A stretch of DNA of 64,000 bases from Asterias rubens (lineage: Eukaryota > Echinodermata > Asteroidea > Forcipulatida > Asteriidae). Shown here piece after piece: positions 37,491-50,700 of this stretch. Under the pieces are notes generated by a model, which had not been told where the DNA came from, searched no databases, and saw only the letters and a program-made list of their open reading frames with translations. Position 1 is the first letter of the stretch; the number at the start of each line of letters is the position of its first letter. The stretch spans positions 4,193,214 through 4,257,213 of the forward strand of contig NC_047080.1 in NCBI RefSeq assembly GCF_902459465.1. Reading direction: 5' to 3'. The position numbers and the translations under genes are program-made.

Positions 37491-38329
37491 ACTGTACTCA
37501 CATCATGCAAAGTTTTAAATCCTACTTTGAAAAATGTAAACTGATTTTAGTGAGTTTAATGTGAAAATACAACCTAATTTACTTTTTAACATTCATCCCC
37601 CGTAGATAATTCCCTTTGTGCTCTTCCTTATGACACACACATACGCACGTTGATCACACAGAAATTTCAGTTGACTTCTTCGCCTAAGGCACTTCATGTA
37701 AACAAATCTTGCTCGCTGTGGAAAGAAACAACAGCTCACAAGTTGTGCGGAAGGACATCCTGCCAAGCACTGTGCTACAGGAGAAGAACAAAATTCTTCT
37801 GTGTCGCCTCCAGAGACAAACTCTTGGGCAAGAACCCGCATGTAAGTAGGGCTTGACTTGCTGCTTTTGGCCCAATGCAGGGGGGGGGGATCCTGTGAGA
37901 CAAACGTTCAGCTCAGCTCCCTCCAAAGAGTAAGTCTGCTAAAGCCTACTTAGGCAGGACACAGTTTTTAGTGACAATGGCGACAGGAAAAGTCTACTAG
38001 CGTTAGCGTCAATATATCGCAACTAGTAAACAGAGCCACAAAGTTGGACTGTTGTCATTTGAGATAACATTGAAGACTAAAAGATAACTCCTATGAATTT
38101 TAATAGTCTTTTCCATCTCAAATGATCTTGTTGGTTGAAATCATGTTAGTCTAAGTAGATCGCAACACCAAGTAAAAGCCTCTACCAATGTCAGACTTTT
38201 CTAGACATCCGTTTCATAGGATTGCAAAAAAATAAAGAGTTCAGCGGAAATATCGCCAAAGAACAAAAATCTGAGACTGATCTGTTCCGTTGTTTATGTG
38301 GTGACATTATGACCTCCATGTTGATGTGT

Positions 38330-38770
38330 TTACAAGAGCAATAACCTCACATATCCACCAATGGTTTAAATGATCCACAAAGCGTCAGATGATGTTTTCA
38401 TAAAATGCCACCACATCAATCGAGTCTTAAAATCCACAAATGGTTTAAATGATCCACAAATCTACACATCGTTCAGATCATGTTTTCATAAATGCCACAT
38501 CAATTGAGTCTGCAGATACATCACACATCCATCAATGGTTGAAATCATCCACACATATTCCACTTCAGCGAACTCCACATTGAGAAAGGTTTCCCAATCA
38601 ATGTCAGACATCCACACAAAGTTCACACGCTAACAGGTATGGATGTGTGGATGTAACTTAACATTCACAAGTATTACAAATCAGCCATTCCACTTCAGCG
38701 ACTCCAAGTTGAGAAAGCTCTCCCAATCAATGTCAGACATCCACATGTAGTTCAATGGTGTGGATATCAG
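38330..38770 (-). repeat. degenerate tandem repeats in the GM130 3' UTR
   Basis: Directly after the GM130 stop codon on the minus strand. Two repeat pairs: 'ccacaaatggtttaaatgat' around 38357/38434, and 'cccaatcaatgtcagacatc' around 38588/38722. 'atccaca' and 'tcaatg' words recur throughout. Non-coding. Confidence 0.65.
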
Positions 38771-38772
38771 AA

Positions 38773-41700
38773 TCAAACATCCACAAGAGTTCCACTACAG
38801 CATTTACACGGTGCAAAGTCCCGGTCAAGAATTGTCCCCCGATCAATAATGTGGGATCCTCCGATTTGCTCCAAGAGCTCCATGATCTGATGGGCCGTGT
38901 GGTCCGTCGTGGCAGGCACCGTGTTGTTTTGTGGTGAGTTGTCGTCCATGGCGGTTTGGTAGTGCTCACCGATTGTCACCTCCTCACAGCTGTCTTCGCT
39001 GCTACTCGACGGCCAATCGTCACTCTCATCTTGGGAAAGAAAGAAACAGAATTGTTTATTATAAGCATTAAGTCATATCTGTCACTCCTGCAAAGGTATG
39101 TGGAACTACGTTTGAATTATGAGACCTTATTCTGGTAAGCATAAATAAGCTGTGCTTAGCTCCTTTTTGTGCTTAAGCAGCTCAATGAAATTGGCCCAGA
39201 TTACTAAATGTGTCCCCTCCATAACAAAAATATCATAAAACACCCACCTTCAAAACTGGTACTGTCCACACTGCCACTAAGCTTCTGTTGCTTTCTATGG
39301 CTGTGATGTCCATTTGGGTGTTTACCAAACGGTGAACGAGGGGAGTTATTGACAAGGTTAGCCCCTCCAGGGAAGGACGGTGAGCCAAGGTAGGATGGTA
39401 ACTGGTGAGGTTTCTTCTCTTGAATGAGTTGCATCATGAGATTCTGAAGCTGGTTCAACTTTTGCTGGAACGGAACCGAACAAACAATATGTAACAACTC
39501 AGTTTGAGGTAACACTATCCTTTCCCTAGTCCTTTTTCACAGAATTCTAGAAAGTGCTGGGTATACAGTGGTATAACACACATTGGTGTAAAGTAACACA
39601 AAAACTTGTTTTCTTTATCCCCGATGCAAATTTAACATTGAATAAAGGGTCTATGTATCTTTTGTAGGACAAAAAACACAGCGTCCACAGATTTACATTT
39701 AACTTACACACAGTTTGAAGATAATGATATGAGAAAGCTTCCCTGAAAATATTACTTGCTGAGGTGCTGTAGTTTTTGAAAATGAGTAAAACAATGTAAT
39801 GAAAATAATTTTCGTCTCAGTGATCATGAGACGAAAATTATTTTAGCATGTAAAAACCTGTAAGTCGTTGTGGTACCCGCTGCTAAAAAATATAGGATTC
39901 AACTGCCTCCGGCTACCGGGCAAGCTCAGTAGTCTAGTTGGTAAGACACTGCTCTAGAATTGCAAGGGTTGTGGGTTCGAATCCCAGCCGAGTAATATGC
40001 CTGTGATATTTGTTCACAGAACTCGGGAAAGTACTGAGTTTACAGTGCTAACACACATCCTCCTTTCGCAGCGATATTTTGCAAGTGAGCTGAACAAAGT
40101 TGAACTGCTGCGAATTATTCGTTGAGAAATTGTGACGTCAACATTCGTATCGCATTCGCATTCGCAGGAAGTATGAACCGGGCTTTAATAGTCGCCCGCA
40201 TTCCGAAATTTACATTTTTAATAAGAAATGGGGGATATAAAATCCACATACCTGCATTTCATCTTTATCTTTGGCCAGTGTTGCAACGAAGCGTTCTCTC
40301 TCATCTTGTCTTCTCTTCATCATATCTCGCTGACTGTGGTAAAGACTGATGTACTCTCCTGAACAATCAAATCAAACCATTTAATGAGACTCAACACATT
40401 GATCAATAATAACATCTACTTAAATATTTAATAGATGCTAATATCGTTGTGTCAGTGAAACAAGGTCGTAGAACGATTCTGAAATAAAGGTTGTATCTTG
40501 CGCAAACATTCTTGTGCACTGATGATGTATCTCGGCACATTACTTTATGTTTATTTTTTATACAAGACACATTTTCAAATTCGTAAACTCAAAATATTTA
40601 AGCTTATGTAATTTATACACAAAAACTCCTCCCTCTTTTCTACACCCAAAATCCTCCCCTTTTCTACATGCAAGCCCCTCCCACTATTTCACAACCCAAA
40701 CCCTACTGGAGAGGTAAGCCCCGCCCACTGCTCCTAATAACCTATGGTTTCTGTTTCCCCAGAGAGCTGGAGGTTGATGTGTTCTAGGTCTTGACACCTC
40801 TCACTATTCTACACTCCAAACCCCTTCCATTTTCAACATTAAGCCCCGCCCACTGCTCCTACTAACCTATGGTTTCTGTTTCCCCAGAGAGCTGGAGGTT
40901 GATGTGCTCTAGGTCTTGACACCTCTCGCTAAGGTCAGCCTTCTCTCTCATGACGGCAGCGAAGCGGTCTTGCAGCATATCCATCGCCGTCTGTAATGTC
41001 TCAAAGTGCTCTTTGGAGACAAACTGGACTTCTTGAAGAACTGCTGGCTCTGCATAAACAACAACAACGACTTATTTATAATCATCGGACGTCTTGCATA
41101 GATTTTGTCTTGCTATTGGTTGCAAGTGTGTCACAAGATATGGCAATCAAATTGGAAAATCAAAAGGAGACAATAAGAATATTTGGTTCTTATTTTTTAG
41201 CCTTTAAGAAAGCCTCCAAGTGACTTTCAGAACTATGTACCTTGACCCTGCTGCATGCGTATATCATCCATCTGAGCTAAGAGGACGTGATGTTGAGCTT
41301 GCTGCTCGTGGAATGATGTCGTCAGTTGGTCCCTTTCCATCTCAAGCTGTCTAATGGCGGCAGACAACGAGTCCACCTGAAAGGAAAAAGATGATTAGAT
41401 AATAAGGACACAAGTATCTAGACTGGGACCCCAACCCACACTCTGCTGATCAGAAACATCAGACACAAGTATCTAGACTGGGACCCCAACCCACACTCTG
41501 CTGATCAGAAACATCAGAGTTAGGGTATGGCACATACATGTAGACCGAGTGACATCATTCAGTAGCGTTGGCAGTATAAGGGCAGACACTTATTGTTCAG
41601 TTATGGGTTCACCCCTATCTTTGTCAGTTACAGAGTTATTAAAGGAGAAATGGGTTCATGGTGGGCTCTGGGGGATTCTGACCATTCTAAAAACACTATT

Positions 41701-44700
41701 TAGCGGGTGGGAAGAGGGTCAGTGTAGGGTCAGTCTGCTGGTTAGTCTTATCATGTCATCTCTACCCAGAACCCGACCACCCTATGTAGTGTTATTAATA
41801 AGGAAATCAATGTGTGGTGAAGAGGTTTTCAACTAGTGGTTTAAACCCAACGAGGCCTGGTTCTTGATAATTTTATCGAGACGAAACAACTCCTTATAAG
41901 GGAATGCTGTGCGCGTCGCGCGTATCGCAAGATGTGGCACAACTGTCCCGGCTGTTGCTCTCGACCAATAGGTATGAAGAAACTGTCTTATAAGCGCAGG
42001 TGCAGCTCGCGTGTCACACTCATGTTTCAACACTTTTTACTGGTCATAAAAAAAGGTTTATACACACCAACCTGACGCGCTCTCCACCAATAGGAATAGC
42101 CAAACTGTCTGAGGTATTTATGAATGGCCGGTAATTCATGACCAGTCTAGAACATTACACAGAGGGAGTGAAGAGTGTTTGTGTTGGGACATGTTTGAGG
42201 TCAGCCTTACCATATCGTCTCTAGCCACTACCTGACCATCCTCTGTAGTGATGTTTACGGAGGCTGTTGTCGACTCCGGCCGGTAGCTCTCCAAGTTGGC
42301 AATTCTCACCCTCAGCTGACTGTTCTCTTCTGCCAAATCTCGTAGTCTCATCTTGATAAATGAGAGAAAGCACAAATTAGGTTTTTTTTCAGAATTGGGT
42401 AGACTTTTTACTAATGCGGCGTAGATTTTCGGAATTCGGGAGACTTCTCAATTGTTAAAAAATAGAACTATCCTGCTTATTAGATAACACCTGGGCCAAA
42501 TTTCATAGCGCTGCTTAACGGTAAGGAACGGCCATATTGCGTGTTTACCGTGGATTTGCATTGTGACGTCATTTATTTTTGTGGGGTAAGCACCGTAAGG
42601 TTAGCATGCCTTTTCGTTTGCTTATGGTTAGCAGCGCTATGAAATAGAAATTGCACAGTAAGCACAAAATCGGCCGCTAAGCTGGCTATGAAATTGGGCC
42701 CTGGGCTAAAGGTAGGAAATTTGCCAGGACTTCTATTTATGCTTAGTGGATCGAGGAGACTTCTTGATATTAAATTCCTGGTCTCTGAGTCAATTCCAAC
42801 TAAATTTACTTTGCGGTAGTGACTGTAGAATATGTAGCAAGCAAAGTTCTCATGAGAACATAATCTATAAGTAGATATCCACTTGGTGTTACCACAAACC
42901 AAATACACATTGATAAGTCTCAAATCACAAGCACAAACTTTGCTGTTATATTAACTCTACACCGTCGACTTCCCCACGCAGGCATGCAACTGCCCGTTGA
43001 AAAAAAAAAGAGGAACATTTTCAAAGGCACAACGCAAGTGCGGAGCGAGGCACCTGAAACGCCATGGGACATGAGATCCACCAATGGTACCCTAGAAAAT
43101 GTTGAGGTTTATTATGCTCTTAGGTGCATTGTTAGCATGTACTAGGCTTATTTTACATGATTGTAGTTGTACACTGTTGTTGCCAGGCATATATTAGGCT
43201 TTAAAAAAAAAAAACGACAAAAAAAACAAAACCCTTTTTTTTCCTTTTTTTTAAAGAAAAAAAAACAAAAACAAACAAAAACGCGGAAACGCAGAAGAGT
43301 TGCATGCCTGCCCACGTCATCAAGAACAAAACTCACAAAAACAAACATTGTCTAGATATTATTCCTACTACTCTTACCTGTGAAGCAGTCAGGTCTTTGT
43401 TTAGTGTTTCATGTACATGACTCTGTGCTTCGTAGTGTTGTACCCTGTCTGCCATGGTTGCTTGCTGCATTAATTGCTTGTTCAGTGTATAACTCTGGGT
43501 CTTCAGCACATCACACTCACTCTCCTTGGAATGTAACTACATAACGAAAAAAAAACCACCCCAAAACAAGCAATCAATAAATATTTTCACCACTTACATG
43601 CAGAGGGAGCTGAATACATTCGTAAGAGATGTTAAATTTGCATCGGGGATAAAGAACATTAATATAGGATTTGAGACATGGTGAGGTATCAATGTATATT
43701 TGGTTTGCGGTGTGTGTGTATCTACTTGCCAGGTAGAGTTGTTCAATAGAGAACTGTCTTGCTTAATTCTACTGCCGCGGAGTAGATAATTGGAGGTACG
43801 GGAGACTTCTCAGTTCTGAAAAGAACTGTCCTGCTTTTTAACTATTACCAGGGCGGATGGTATAGAAATAGACTGGACTACTACTTTAGCTTATAGGATC
43901 GTAATTAACTGTACTGCCGCGGAGTCAGCTCTGAATTGGTCTCAACGTTTCGACTAGCTTGCTCTAGACATCGTCGGGAGTCCATCCGCCCTGGTAATAG
44001 TTAAAAAGCAGGACAGTTCTTTTCAGAACTGAGAAGTCTTCCGAACACCCGAACATTCTACTCTGCGGTAGTAGAATTAAGCAAGACAGTTCTCTAAGAA
44101 CAAACTCTACCTGGCAAGTAGATACACATATGGTGTTACCGCTAACCAAATATACATTATTACATTGTTCTGTTGATCTACTAATACCTTTATATCTCGT
44201 ACACTGATGGACCTGTATATCAACATTGCATTTATAACCGAGTTGGATTGTAAATTTGAAATAGTTGAAGTGAGATATGACATTCGTGCAAGAACACAAC
44301 AATTTTTATTTAACCAAGGTTCAAATTTTTAAAAAGGTTAATCAATTTATATGTCCAGTGAAGCACCCATTATCAGAACTACTTTTTTCACAACAATTAC
44401 TTCACTGCAAAGCCAAGATAAATTTGTTGGCTGTTTGGTGTTAAGCAGAGAAGTGACACAACAAGGCAAGTTTGTTGTGAATTGACCCCTTGAAATCGGC
44501 TCTATGAAACTTGGCCCAGATAAGCACTGTTCACTTAAAGTGCTATGGAGTCCTATAGGAAACAAGAAGATCTTTCTTACCTGTTGTCTGACTTCTCTGA
44601 GTTCGTCCTCCTGCTGACCCAGCCTGTTTGCCAACTCCTGGCTGACGTGCTGCTCCGACTTTAGGCCTGATAACATCTCCATATTATCATTGGTCTGAGA

Positions 44701-47700
44701 CGGAAAAGAAGGTGGTAACAGAAAAACAATCATGCTTAGAGAAACTTGAATTTTACAACTTTATAAAATTGACAATAAAAGGACCCAAGCAGATCCAACC
44801 AAAATGACACTCTATAAAAGCAGCTTTATAAATTTGGCTTAGAGCTCGACTCCAATGCTTTTTAACAGCTTAGCCATGACACGCCACAAGAGATCTCTCA
44901 CTACCTGCAGGGCCCAATTCAATAGATCTGCTTTAGCCACAAGAGTAGCTTTAACACAACAAACTTATGCTTACCAGAGTAAAAGGTTAAAGGCAGTGGA
45001 GACAATTGGTAATTACTCAAAATATTTATTAGCATAAATCCCTTACTTGGTAACAAGTAATGGGGAGAGGTTGGTAGTATAAAACATTGTGAGAATTGGC
45101 TCCCTCCGAAGTGGAGTAGTTTTCGAGAAAAAAAATACATTTCCACGATTTTGATTTCGAGACCTCAGATTTAGAATTTGAGGTCTCGAAATCAAGCATC
45201 TGAACGCACACAACTTTGCCTGACAAGGGTGTTTTTTCTTTCCTTATTATCTCGCAACTTCGACGATCGATTGAGCTCAAATTTTCACAAGATTGGTATT
45301 TGATGCATATGTTGAGATACAGCAAGTGAGATTACTGGTCTTCGACAATTACCAATAGTGTCCAGTGTCTTTAACAGCCAAACTCAGCCAAAATGTACAA
45401 TTTGTGACTGGTATCCTGCTCATTTCTGATATGCAAACATTTTTTGAGCAAAATATTCTGCTTGAGCATCTCTATGAAATTGGGCCCTGGAGATATCTCA
45501 CCATTTTGACGTAAGCAGCTTGCAGCTCCTCCAGCTGTAGTTTCAGCGTCTTATTCTGAGCTAGAGCTCGGCTGATGGTGGCCTTATCTCCCTGGATGCT
45601 CTCTAAGAGTCTCCCTCTGTCTGTGCTGTCCTCTTCAAGACGTGCCAGCTGACGTTCCAACTCCTCGATCCGGTCCTCCTTCTCCTGGTAGAGGCGGCTG
45701 AGCTGGGAGTTGTCACTCACCTAAGAAAATCACAAGGGAAAAAAGTATAAAACGTGTAAACACGGAAACCGACCATTTATTGTAATTTTAACTTTTTAAC
45801 TTTTTAGTGTATAGAGTTATTTAGTTTCGGATCCTTTAGTTGTTCGTAGTATTTTTAATGGTTTCATTTAGGTAACAGCTGGTCTGGCCTAATTTTATAA
45901 TCATTTGTTTTGGGCTTTAAAGGAATACGTTGCCTTGGATCGGACGAGTTGGTCTATAAAAAACACTTGTAACCGTTTGTTATGAAATGCATATAGGTAG
46001 AAAGATGTTGTAAAAGTAGAATACAATGATCTACACAAATATGCCTCGAAATTGCGTGGTTTTCCTTTTACCTCGTCGACTAACACGGTCGGCCATTTAT
46101 GGGAGTGAAGTTTTTGACTCCCATAAATGGCCGACCGTGTTATTTTGCAAAGTAGAAGGAAAACCACGCAATTTCGAGACAAACTTGTGTGGATCATTGT
46201 ATTCTACTTTTACAACATCTTTCTACCTATATGCATTTCATAACAAACGGTTACAAGTGTTTTTTATAGACCAACTCGTCCGATCCAAGGCAACGTTAAT
46301 TGGGGAATATACAAGTTTTTGTTTTCTTGTTATGCTTTTCATTTTACTGTTAAGCACTTTGAGGAATGCCAATTCATATTGCGCTATATAGTAACTGTTT
46401 TATTATTATTATTAATATTATTATTATTGTTATTGGCCCTTGTCTGAAAGCTAAGTTATTGACCAAAAACTACCCACCTGTTGTTGATATTGCCCATGTA
46501 TTGTTTGCCTCTCCGCTTCAAGCTGTTCAATCCTCACTTGGAGTTTCTCAACCTCTTCCTTGTTGACGAGATCTCCTCGCTCTGACTCTGCAGCTGTGGA
46601 TGTGAAAAAAATGAACACGTCCAAACAATTTAAAAACAAGAAATAAAGTGAAGTAGGTACTCCTCCCGTTTCTTCCAAAGTACTGCCTTCTCACAGAGTA
46701 GGTGCGTTGACATTGAACTGCTTGGTTCATTAAACTTAATGGATTAGCATTTAATCTGCATGGGGCAGTAGCCAGCACTTCTGGGCCCAATTTCATAGAG
46801 CTGCTTAAGCACAAAATTTCGCTTAAGCAAAGAAATCCTTGCTTAGTAAAATCAGATTACCGGCCAAGACTCCACTCAATTGTTATGCTAAGTAAACAAC
46901 AGCTAAAGACCAGTCACAAGCAATGTATTTGGCATGACATTTTGGTCAGTAACATGTGTAAAATAAGCGAGCTATTTTCGTGCTTAAGCAATTTTTTTGC
47001 TTAAGCAGCTCTATGAAATTGGCCCCTGGTTTGTTCATGGTCCAATTAAGTCCACTGTTTGGACAAGGAATTACATGGAGATAACAGGTGTGAGTTGGCA
47101 AATAAAAAGGATGTTTCATATTAGTCTTTTTGTTTTCATGGAGCTTTCCCATAACGCTATTCTGATATGAAATCGAGTCCTAGGCTTGGGTTTTATAAAC
47201 TCACCTTTGGCACTTTCCATTGCTGTGATTTTTTGCCGAAGATCGGCCAGATTTTGAAGAAGTGTTTCCTTTTCTTGTGATTGGGATATAATCTGATATA
47301 GAAATCAAACAAAGAATATTAAGTCAAATGTATCTCTCAAGAAATTGGGATATCTGGACTCTGAAGACGTGACTTGCATATGTGGGAAAGAGCCACAAAC
47401 TATGGATCACCTCCTGAGATGCCCCCTACTGGAGCAAGAATGCAAAATGAGGACCTTGTAGAGTACAATGATATTGCTTGGAGCTGTGTTTAGTTATGGC
47501 TGAAACACAACATCTAGTGTGTGGACACGATAAGAAGGAGAAGTCACACGTAAACAACAAAGTTTATCGTCAACCTGAAGAATTTTTTTTTTTCTGTACA
47601 AAATACCCATCTTGGCAAAACCAAATCAAATACCCTAAAACTCTGTTTGACACTCATTGTCTAGCATATAGAGTCCTGTATGGAATCCATCACAGCCATC

Positions 47701-50700
47701 ACAGTCTCCAGCGTCTACAAAACATCGCTGACAGACTAGTTTCTCTCACCAGTAAATACTCCCACATCACTCCTGTATTACAGGATCTCCACTGGCTGCC
47801 AATATCACACAGGATTCAGTACAAACTTGCTCTATTCATTTTCAACAACACAATGCTCCAGAATACCTCAGCAACCTCATCCACCCATACACCTCAGCAC
47901 ACACCGGACTGCGTTCTAATGAGCTCATGATGCTTCATCAGCCCAGAACTTCCACTCTTTGGGGCAATAGGTCATTTTCTGTGGCATCAGCCCGAGTGTG
48001 GAACCAACTCCCACTGACTGTCAAATCATCTCCATCCATCACAACATTCAAGACAAACTTAAAATCTCACCTGTTCAAACAAGCATACTCCCACAATCCT
48101 CAGTCCTAATTTGTCTTTCTCTACTCAAGCGCCTTGAGCGCCTTCCTGAGGCGGATACCGGCGCTCTATTAAGTGTTCTTTATTATTATTATTATTATTA
48201 TTATTAGCCTGTAATGAAGACTTGATTCAAATTTTACTTGGCTATATGATAAAGAACTGGGATACCTGTATGGCAAGTTCCTGGGCCTGTTTCTGATAAT
48301 GCTCAGTGTGTTGTTGAAACTGCTGTGCGAGCTGCTCCCTCTCTGCAGTCAGCTTGTGGAATGATTCGTTATACTGTCAAGATAAAGTTAATTAAATTGT
48401 TAAATGGGTGCCTGGGAGGAAGGGTAGAGGTTGATATTGTGTTTGAAAAAGCCTTCGGAGTGTCACGGCAGCCCTAGGCTGTATACTCCACAGGGAGAAG
48501 AGAAAGATTACAGAAATGTTATTGGCCCTATGACCAGGGCCCAATGTCATAAAGCCTGTAGGCAAAAAAACTTGCTTAAACAATGCTTTGGTTGATCTTA
48601 GGTCGGACGGCAGCCTGGAGGCTGTATACTTCATCGGGAGTAAGATTTAAGACATGTTATTGGCACAGTGACCAGCAGCCTTTTTCATGAAACGCTAGAA
48701 TTAATCCTATCTCGAGTTAGGATGGGTAACTCGTCCTAAATTAGAATGGGTTTAATGCATCCTAACGTCTACGGATGCAGAACTTAACTTATCATAGGTC
48801 CTATGACTGATCCTAAGTTAGGAAGAGTTTGGTGAAATCAACGGCTGGCTACTTATGTAAAGCGTTGTGGTAAGTTGTTCAACAGTTAGTACCAGAGTTA
48901 TGACCCAACCTTAAATGGAGATCTCAGGTTCTTTTTGGACTCGGGTAAATTTTCTCTGCATGATTTAGACAGAAACCTTTGACAACTGACCTGGGCTAAT
49001 TTACTCTCAAGATCAGCTTTCTCCTCCTGGGTCTTTAGCAAGGCATTATGGGTATCCTGTTGAGTCCCCTGATTGGACAGCTGATTGGCACGGAGCTCGG
49101 CCGCATTCAGACGGTCGTTTAAATCCTGTGCAAAGTGTTGAAGCTGCGAGTACTCAGAGGTCTGGACATTTGGAGAAAACAAATTTAGTTTTTTACAAGG
49201 AGGAGATTATCGAGCTACCATTACAAATGTTGCACATAATTATTGTGAAAGCGTGTCGTGGCAGAGTGGTCCAGAGCATTTGAACTCAAGTTCTGACGGT
49301 TGAGTAATCACAGTGTGGGTTCGAATCCTGGTCGGGGCACATGTTTTCATGGGCAAGAGACTTACCTATAGTTGCTTCTCATTGCCCAGGAGTAAATAGC
49401 GACATTGCGTGTCGTGGCAGAGTGGTCTAGCGCATCAAACTATATTATGATATATCGTATTTCCACCATGCAAAGTTTCAAATCCTACTTATATTATGAT
49501 AATTGGATCATCAAAGTGTGGGTTCGAATCCTGGTCTTGACACTTGTGTTCGAGAGAAATAAAGTATAGAAGAGAAATCATACCTTTGTTTTGAGTTGGC
49601 TGCTGGTCTCCGAGTTCCGCTGCGTTAATTCCTCATTAGCTTTTCTGCACAAAGGATGAAAGTAAAAAGAAATATTACCAAATAATTCCCATTTTCAATA
49701 CATGTATATGCAAAGCTCAAGTGATAATTGTGAAGCTGTTCCTCAGTGGCTACAATTTGTATGTTTTGTTAATTAATTGTTTAAATTTGTCTGCTTTTTT
49801 GAGTGGCTTGGTTGAGAGCAGAAGCAAAGCACAAAACAAACTTACTGTAACTTATAAACGTCTAACTTGAGGGCATCCTTGTCTTTATCAAGCACAGCAC
49901 TGGTCTGTAAAATTAAAAACATGAATAAGGCAGCATTAAAAATGAGAAAAATTTAGAACTTCCCAAATTGACTAACCAATGTCACTTCAACCTTAAACTG
50001 CCATATAGCCAGGGGTCACACCCAAGTTTCGATTCAACCTGGGAAGCAGTATTACAGGGGATGCGACTTCATATTTCAAATTTCAGGTAATAAACCTTAA
50101 GGGAAACTAAAATTCACCCTATTCCTTAGATGCATGGTCAGTCCTTACCTTTTTAAATTGTTGACTTGATGACGTTGCACTAGCTAGAGATCGCTCTAAC
50201 TCGGCGACTCTTTGTCGTGACGCTTGAAGTCGACTAGATAAATTGTCTGCTTCCGCTGAAATACAAAATGGAAAATTACTTCAAACTACCCTCAAGTCCA
50301 GCAGAGTAACCCAGTAATGACGCAAATACAGGAAGGTTCCAGAAAATCCTGGCTCCTCAGTAAGCCAAACAAGTTTAATAGGCCCCCCTATTTGTTGCAA
50401 GGACTTTTGCTTGATTCATTCCAATAGGCTAGCAGTTGCTAGCTATAGCAGGCTTACAGGGCCCAACTTGATAGAGCTGCTAAGCACAACCATTTGCTTA
50501 GCATGAAATTCCTTCTTTGATAAAAACAGGATTACCAACCAAATTTCTATTCCTTGCATATTGCTTGTTACTGGTATTCAGCTGTTGTTTGCTTATCCTG
50601 AGTATCACAAGGAAATTTGGTTGATAGTCCTGTTTTTATCAAGGAAGAAATTTCACACTTAGCAAATTTGTGTGCTTAGCAGCTCTATGAAACTGGGCCC

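Noticed and set aside
37659..37840. Possible plus-strand exon with acceptor cacacag and donor GTAAGT
   Set aside because: Good splice-like borders but weak coding composition, lies in the probable GM130 3' flank, no partner exon found.
39925..40000. Possible tRNA genes (also 26680, 29041, 32150, 49255, 50900)
   Set aside because: A and B boxes are present but acceptor stems do not pair and the same heads recur in SINE copies; none looks like a functional tRNA.
46026..46391. 121-codon plus frame and its minus mirror at 45901-46197
   Set aside because: Both are the same sequence read from the two arms of a palindrome; no coding signature.
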